Shown: one piece after another, positions 62,765 through 64,000 of the stretch | Position numbering within the stretch: the first letter of the stretch is position 1 | How the letters are laid out: each line of letters opens with the position of its first letter | Assembly (NCBI GenBank): GCA_036960565.1 | Contig: JBALXQ010000019.1 | Coordinates: forward strand, 29,804 to 93,803 | Direction of reading: 5' to 3' | Length of the DNA: 64,000 nucleotides | DNA from: Bermanella sp036960565 | GTDB taxonomy: Bacteria > Pseudomonadota > Gammaproteobacteria > Pseudomonadales > Oceanobacteraceae | Position numbers and translations under genes: made by a program | The notes under the pieces: generated by a model | The model's input: the letters and a program-made list of their open reading frames with translations, nothing else | Databases searched by the model: none | Told to the model about the DNA's origin: nothing

Positions 62765-63724
62765 ATGGTAAGAATTCACAATAGGTGCAGTGTGCAAACA
62801 AACTTTACCCTCAGGTGCCTTTTCGGGCTTTTATTATTGCTGTGTTTGAACCCAGCAAGCCTTGGTAACTGCATAGGTGTTGTCACCGCAGGCGGCGGTG
62901 CCGGCTTTTGGGGCAAGGTAGAAAAAGGCGCTCGCCAGGCCGGATTGGAATTGGGTGTTAAGGTGATTGTTCGTGGGCTCGCGGATGAAGCTAGCACAGA
63001 AGGCCAACGCCATATCATTAACTCCATGATCAACTGGGGCTGTAAGGGGTTTGTACTGGCACCTAACACCAATGAGCGTAAACAAGACGTGGCCGCACTA
63101 CAAGCCCAGGGCATTCCCACCGTATATATAGACCGAGATATTGGCGGTGTTCGTATCAGCGTTATCAAAACACAGAACTTTCAGGCTGGTGTTTTGGCAG
63201 GCAAGGAGATGGCCAGGGCACTCAACGGAAAAGGGCGGGTGGCTCTACTGCGCATGGATCAACATGTTGTCAGTACCACCCATAGAGAAAATGGTTTTAT
63301 CCAAGGGGCGAGTGCCGGCGGCATTGAAATACCGTTTGAAGCGTATTTGGGAACCACCATAGGAGACGCCAGGAAATATGCCAATCAGGCCCTTAAAAAC
63401 ATGCCTGGTATTGTCGGCATATTTACACCTAATGAATCCACTAGTGTTGGCACCATGCTTGCCCTTGATGCCCTACAATTACCTCACTCCATAGTGCATA
63501 TCGGGTTTGATGCCCATGAGCTAATGATTAAGGCATTAAGAGAAAACAAAATGCATGGGTTTATCGTGCAGCGCCCTTTTTTAATGGGCTACCAAGGTGT
63601 TCGTACCGTTTATAACGCGATGCAAGGCTCGAGTGTTGAAACACTCATAGATACCGGCGTAAAGTTTATTAATAAAAACAATTTAAACCAAAAAGAAACA
63701 AAAGAAATGTTGAATCTAAACTAG
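62765..63724 (+). CDS. Periplasmic binding protein, type 1 (ribose/galactose-like)
   Basis: 319 residues; the signal peptide is LFGLLLLLCLNPASLG near residues 20-34. A GTG at 62792 with AGG upstream would give a more usual N-terminus than the ATG at 62765. Sugar-binding pattern: GVVTAGGGAGFWGKVEKGAR, FVLAPNTNERK, PTVYIDRDIGG, AGVLAGKEMA, FTPNESTSVGTM and HIGFDAHELM. The end has IDTGVKFINKNNLN, like RbsB/XylF-type proteins. No sugar ABC transporter beside it; an orphan or a sensor partner for the signalling genes upstream. Confidence 0.82.
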   Translation: MVRIHNRCSVQTNFTLRCLFGLLLLLCLNPASLGNCIGVVTAGGGAGFWGKVEKGARQAGLELGVKVIVRGLADEASTEGQRHIINSMINWGCKGFVLAPNTNERKQDVAALQAQGIPTVYIDRDIGGVRISVIKTQNFQAGVLAGKEMARALNGKGRVALLRMDQHVVSTTHRENGFIQGASAGGIEIPFEAYLGTTIGDARKYANQALKNMPGIVGIFTPNESTSVGTMLALDALQLPHSIVHIGFDAHELMIKALRENKMHGFIVQRPFLMGYQGVRTVYNAMQGSSVETLIDTGVKFINKNNLNQKETKEMLNLN

Positions 63725-63739
63725 TGACCGTTTTCTAAT

Positions 63740-64000
63740 TTAAAATGGGTACTGAAATTTAACAACTACCACAACATCCGAACCTTTAGTGGGCACCAAT
63801 TGATTTGAGGTAAAGTTTTGAACATCTGGATGGGCTATTTTTTCGTTCCCCTGAAAAGCCCACGACACATTCCCAAATACCTCAATAAAGTCATTAACGT
63901 AGCGATAATCCAAACTTAATCCTTCCCGAGTAAAATTCTAGGTATTGGCATAATGAAGTCACACAGACGTCGTTTTAAGTTAAATGCCTTATCTGGCCAC
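63740..64000 (-). pseudogene. C-terminal end of an outer-membrane beta-barrel gene, apparently interrupted
   Basis: The final 66 codons read as a beta-barrel tail: TREGLSLDYRYVNDFIEVFG, NVSWAFQGNEKIAHPDVQ and VVVVVKFQYPF with the terminal Phe recognised by the BAM complex. In the same frame a TAG lies at 63940-63938 and a TGA further upstream. Another frame upstream is open (PDKAFNLKRRLCDF). A nonsense change plus a frameshift would be needed, so the gene is broken or the sequence has errors. It runs off the right edge and is convergent with the binding protein gene. Confidence 0.5.

Noticed and set aside
60859..63724. Treating the ABC exporter and the periplasmic binding protein as one import system
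   Set aside because: The ABC protein is a fused exporter-type half-transporter, divergent from the binding protein gene; exporters of this class do not use such binding proteins.
1..64000. CRISPR arrays, tRNA/rRNA genes, intact IS elements or prophage
   Set aside because: No regular spacer-repeat array, no cloverleaf or rRNA-like sequence, no transposase or phage structural gene was recognised; the only tandem array is the 69-70 bp ALDH-leader repeat.

Overview
The window looks like chromosome of a marine-type gammaproteobacterium (Oceanospirillales/Cellvibrionales-like, by family content only; the species cannot be named). Base composition is moderate, about 40-45% GC by eye. Genes are dense and mostly single genes or short operons, with many one-gene regulators: two intact LysR plus one LysR remnant, two TetR, three AraC, and several two-component proteins. 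No rRNA, tRNA, CRISPR array, intact insertion sequence or prophage was seen. Both ends cut genes: an RND efflux adaptor on the left and the end of an outer-membrane barrel on the right.

1-11 kb: RND adaptor divergent from a LysR regulator; urea transporter; periplasmic solute-binding protein; a LysR/SDR divergent pair; a secreted sulfatase; and a TetR-nitronate monooxygenase-MDR reductase operon with two copies of a probable TetR operator. 11-14 kb is accessory and decaying: a lipoprotein, an NTF2-like protein, then broken remains of an azoreductase, an SDR and a LysR gene. The SDR and LysR N-termini and their shared promoter were lost together. 14-19 kb: DUF1456, a cysteine-cluster protein, an OsmC-YcaO fusion, a methyltransferase with archaeal-type motifs, and small proteins.

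19-35 kb is catabolic: an OYE-GMC-DUF3604 operon with AraC and binding-protein genes nearby, an AT-rich gene-poor gap (27.5-28.95 kb), a second nitronate monooxygenase, and an AraC gene divergent from acyl-CoA dehydrogenase, alpha-methylacyl-CoA racemase and thiolase genes. The catalytic residues of the last three point to branched-chain acyl-CoA oxidation. 35-46 kb: GNAT, RhlE helicase, a PEBP-YHYH fusion lipoprotein, two secreted proteins with a Bae-type two-component system, MsrB, and a cytochrome b561/two cytochrome P460 cluster with a divergent AraC regulator.

46-57 kb holds the most interesting locus. A non-GlnA glutamine-synthetase-like ligase, an aldehyde dehydrogenase, an iron alcohol dehydrogenase and a class I amidotransferase form one operon. 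Together they would make a complete gamma-glutamylation route for an amino alcohol: ligate to glutamate, oxidise alcohol to aldehyde to acid, then release glutamate. The gap between ligase and aldehyde dehydrogenase is filled by a 69-70 bp tandem array. Each unit is a diverged copy of the leader and first codons of the aldehyde dehydrogenase gene, giving a chain of small leader ORFs that ends 4 nt before the real start. YqhD, an AlkD-like repair protein, a TetR and an ABM-like secreted protein follow.

57-64 kb: a response regulator with an unassigned cysteine-rich output region, a receiver-first histidine kinase with a CheY-like receiver, an MsbA-type ABC exporter, and an orphan sugar-type periplasmic binding protein facing an apparently broken outer-membrane barrel gene.
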